DNA of 20,997 nucleotides from JAZDEU01 sp043808545 (GTDB lineage Bacteria; Patescibacteriota; Patescibacteriia; JAZDEU01). This document shows positions 20,885-20,997 of the stretch, one piece after another. A program made the position numbers and the translations under genes. The notes beneath the pieces are model-generated. The model searched no databases. It was not told the origin of the DNA and worked only from the letters and a program-made list of their open reading frames with translations. The stretch is from positions 1-20,997 of the forward strand of contig JAZDEU010000024.1 of the NCBI GenBank assembly GCA_043808545.1, in the 5' to 3' direction. Each line of letters opens with the position of its first letter. Position 1 is the stretch's first letter.

Positions 20885-20997
20885 TTATATAATCTCGAAA
20901 TTGAGTGTCAATAATTTATTCAACTCATCCTTATACTGTTCTATATCTCTAAAAAATTCAAAAATTGCTTTTTCGAATTTTTTAAAGGTATCGTAAT
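20885..20997 (-). CDS. Partial transposase C-terminus, probably IS630 family
   Basis: The last 36 codons and stop of a minus-strand gene that continues past the window edge read YDTFKKFEKAIFEFFRDIEQ, then YKDELNKLLTLNFEII. This is the pattern at the C-terminus of IS630-type DDE transposases (an aIfeFFdnI-x-x-Y-x-x-eL-x-x-L-x-x-x-F helix). The catalytic DDE residues lie outside the window, so family and integrity are provisional. The stop is 45 nt from the convergent sigma-factor stop, and a 12-nt palindrome GATTATATAATC overlaps it. Confidence 0.6.
   Translation of the reverse strand, partial: YDTFKKFEKAIFEFFRDIEQYKDELNKLLTLNFEII

Noticed and set aside
1..20997. Alternative genetic code with TGA as glycine
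   Set aside because: TGA ends well-bounded genes such as holB (2790-2792) and the nucleotidyltransferase (14643-14645), and no gene needs TGA read-through.
1..20997. tRNA, rRNA or known riboswitch genes
   Set aside because: No cloverleaf with a conserved T-arm, no rRNA sequence and no recognisable riboswitch core was seen on either strand by inspection.

Overview
The window looks like chromosomal DNA of a Patescibacteria (CPR) bacterium, probably of the Parcubacteria group. This rests on low G+C, almost no Shine-Dalgarno sites, gene boundaries packed with CAAAA- and CAAATCTG-type low-complexity inverted repeats, and family variants common in that group: a sigma-region-4/HARE-HTH fusion, a VirD4-like ATPase with a membrane partner, and a GxxExxY relic. 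TGA acts as a stop throughout, which argues against the Gracilibacteria/SR1 code. The genus cannot be told from the sequence.

Layout. 1-216 holds a small repeat-bounded element. 217-6432 (+) carries core genes: murC (peptidoglycan), holB (DNA polymerase III delta'), an Asp-box lipoprotein, gpmI (glycolysis) and frr (ribosome recycling). 6456-7214 (-) is a secreted L,D-transpeptidase with calcium-binding-type repeats, convergent with frr. 7454-8569 is a GT2 glycosyltransferase. 8570-9541 is a promoter followed by a DUF2283 gene and a PIN-toxin/antitoxin pair. 9563-9905 (-) is a small membrane protein with its own terminator and the only strong Shine-Dalgarno seen. 9906-10660 has no intact gene. 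It holds a degraded 3' end of clpB (-) split by a 110-bp hairpin element.

10729-16316 reads as one transcription unit: a promoter, a structured leader, a sigma4/HARE-HTH regulator, then an APH-like kinase, a PHP phosphoesterase, a nucleotidyltransferase, a GT4 glycosyltransferase and a NUDIX hydrolase. Junctions are tight and the unit ends at an intrinsic terminator. The five enzymes together suggest a small-molecule or glycoconjugate pathway whose product I cannot name. 16406-20225 pairs a membrane-anchored conserved protein with a soluble VirD4/TraD-like ATPase, separated by a truncated GxxExxY gene. 20297-20839 is an ECF-type sigma factor. 20885-20997 (-) is the tail of a probable IS630-family transposase that leaves the window.

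The most striking feature is that short palindromic or tandem repeats, some also found between genes, lie in frame inside at least five protein genes: murC (four times), the GT2 gene, the sigma4/HARE gene, the ATPase-partner gene and the ATPase gene. One 28-nt repeat is identical, and read in the same frame, in murC and the GT2 gene. This resembles the Rickettsia palindromic elements and is the best candidate here for a little-described phenomenon.
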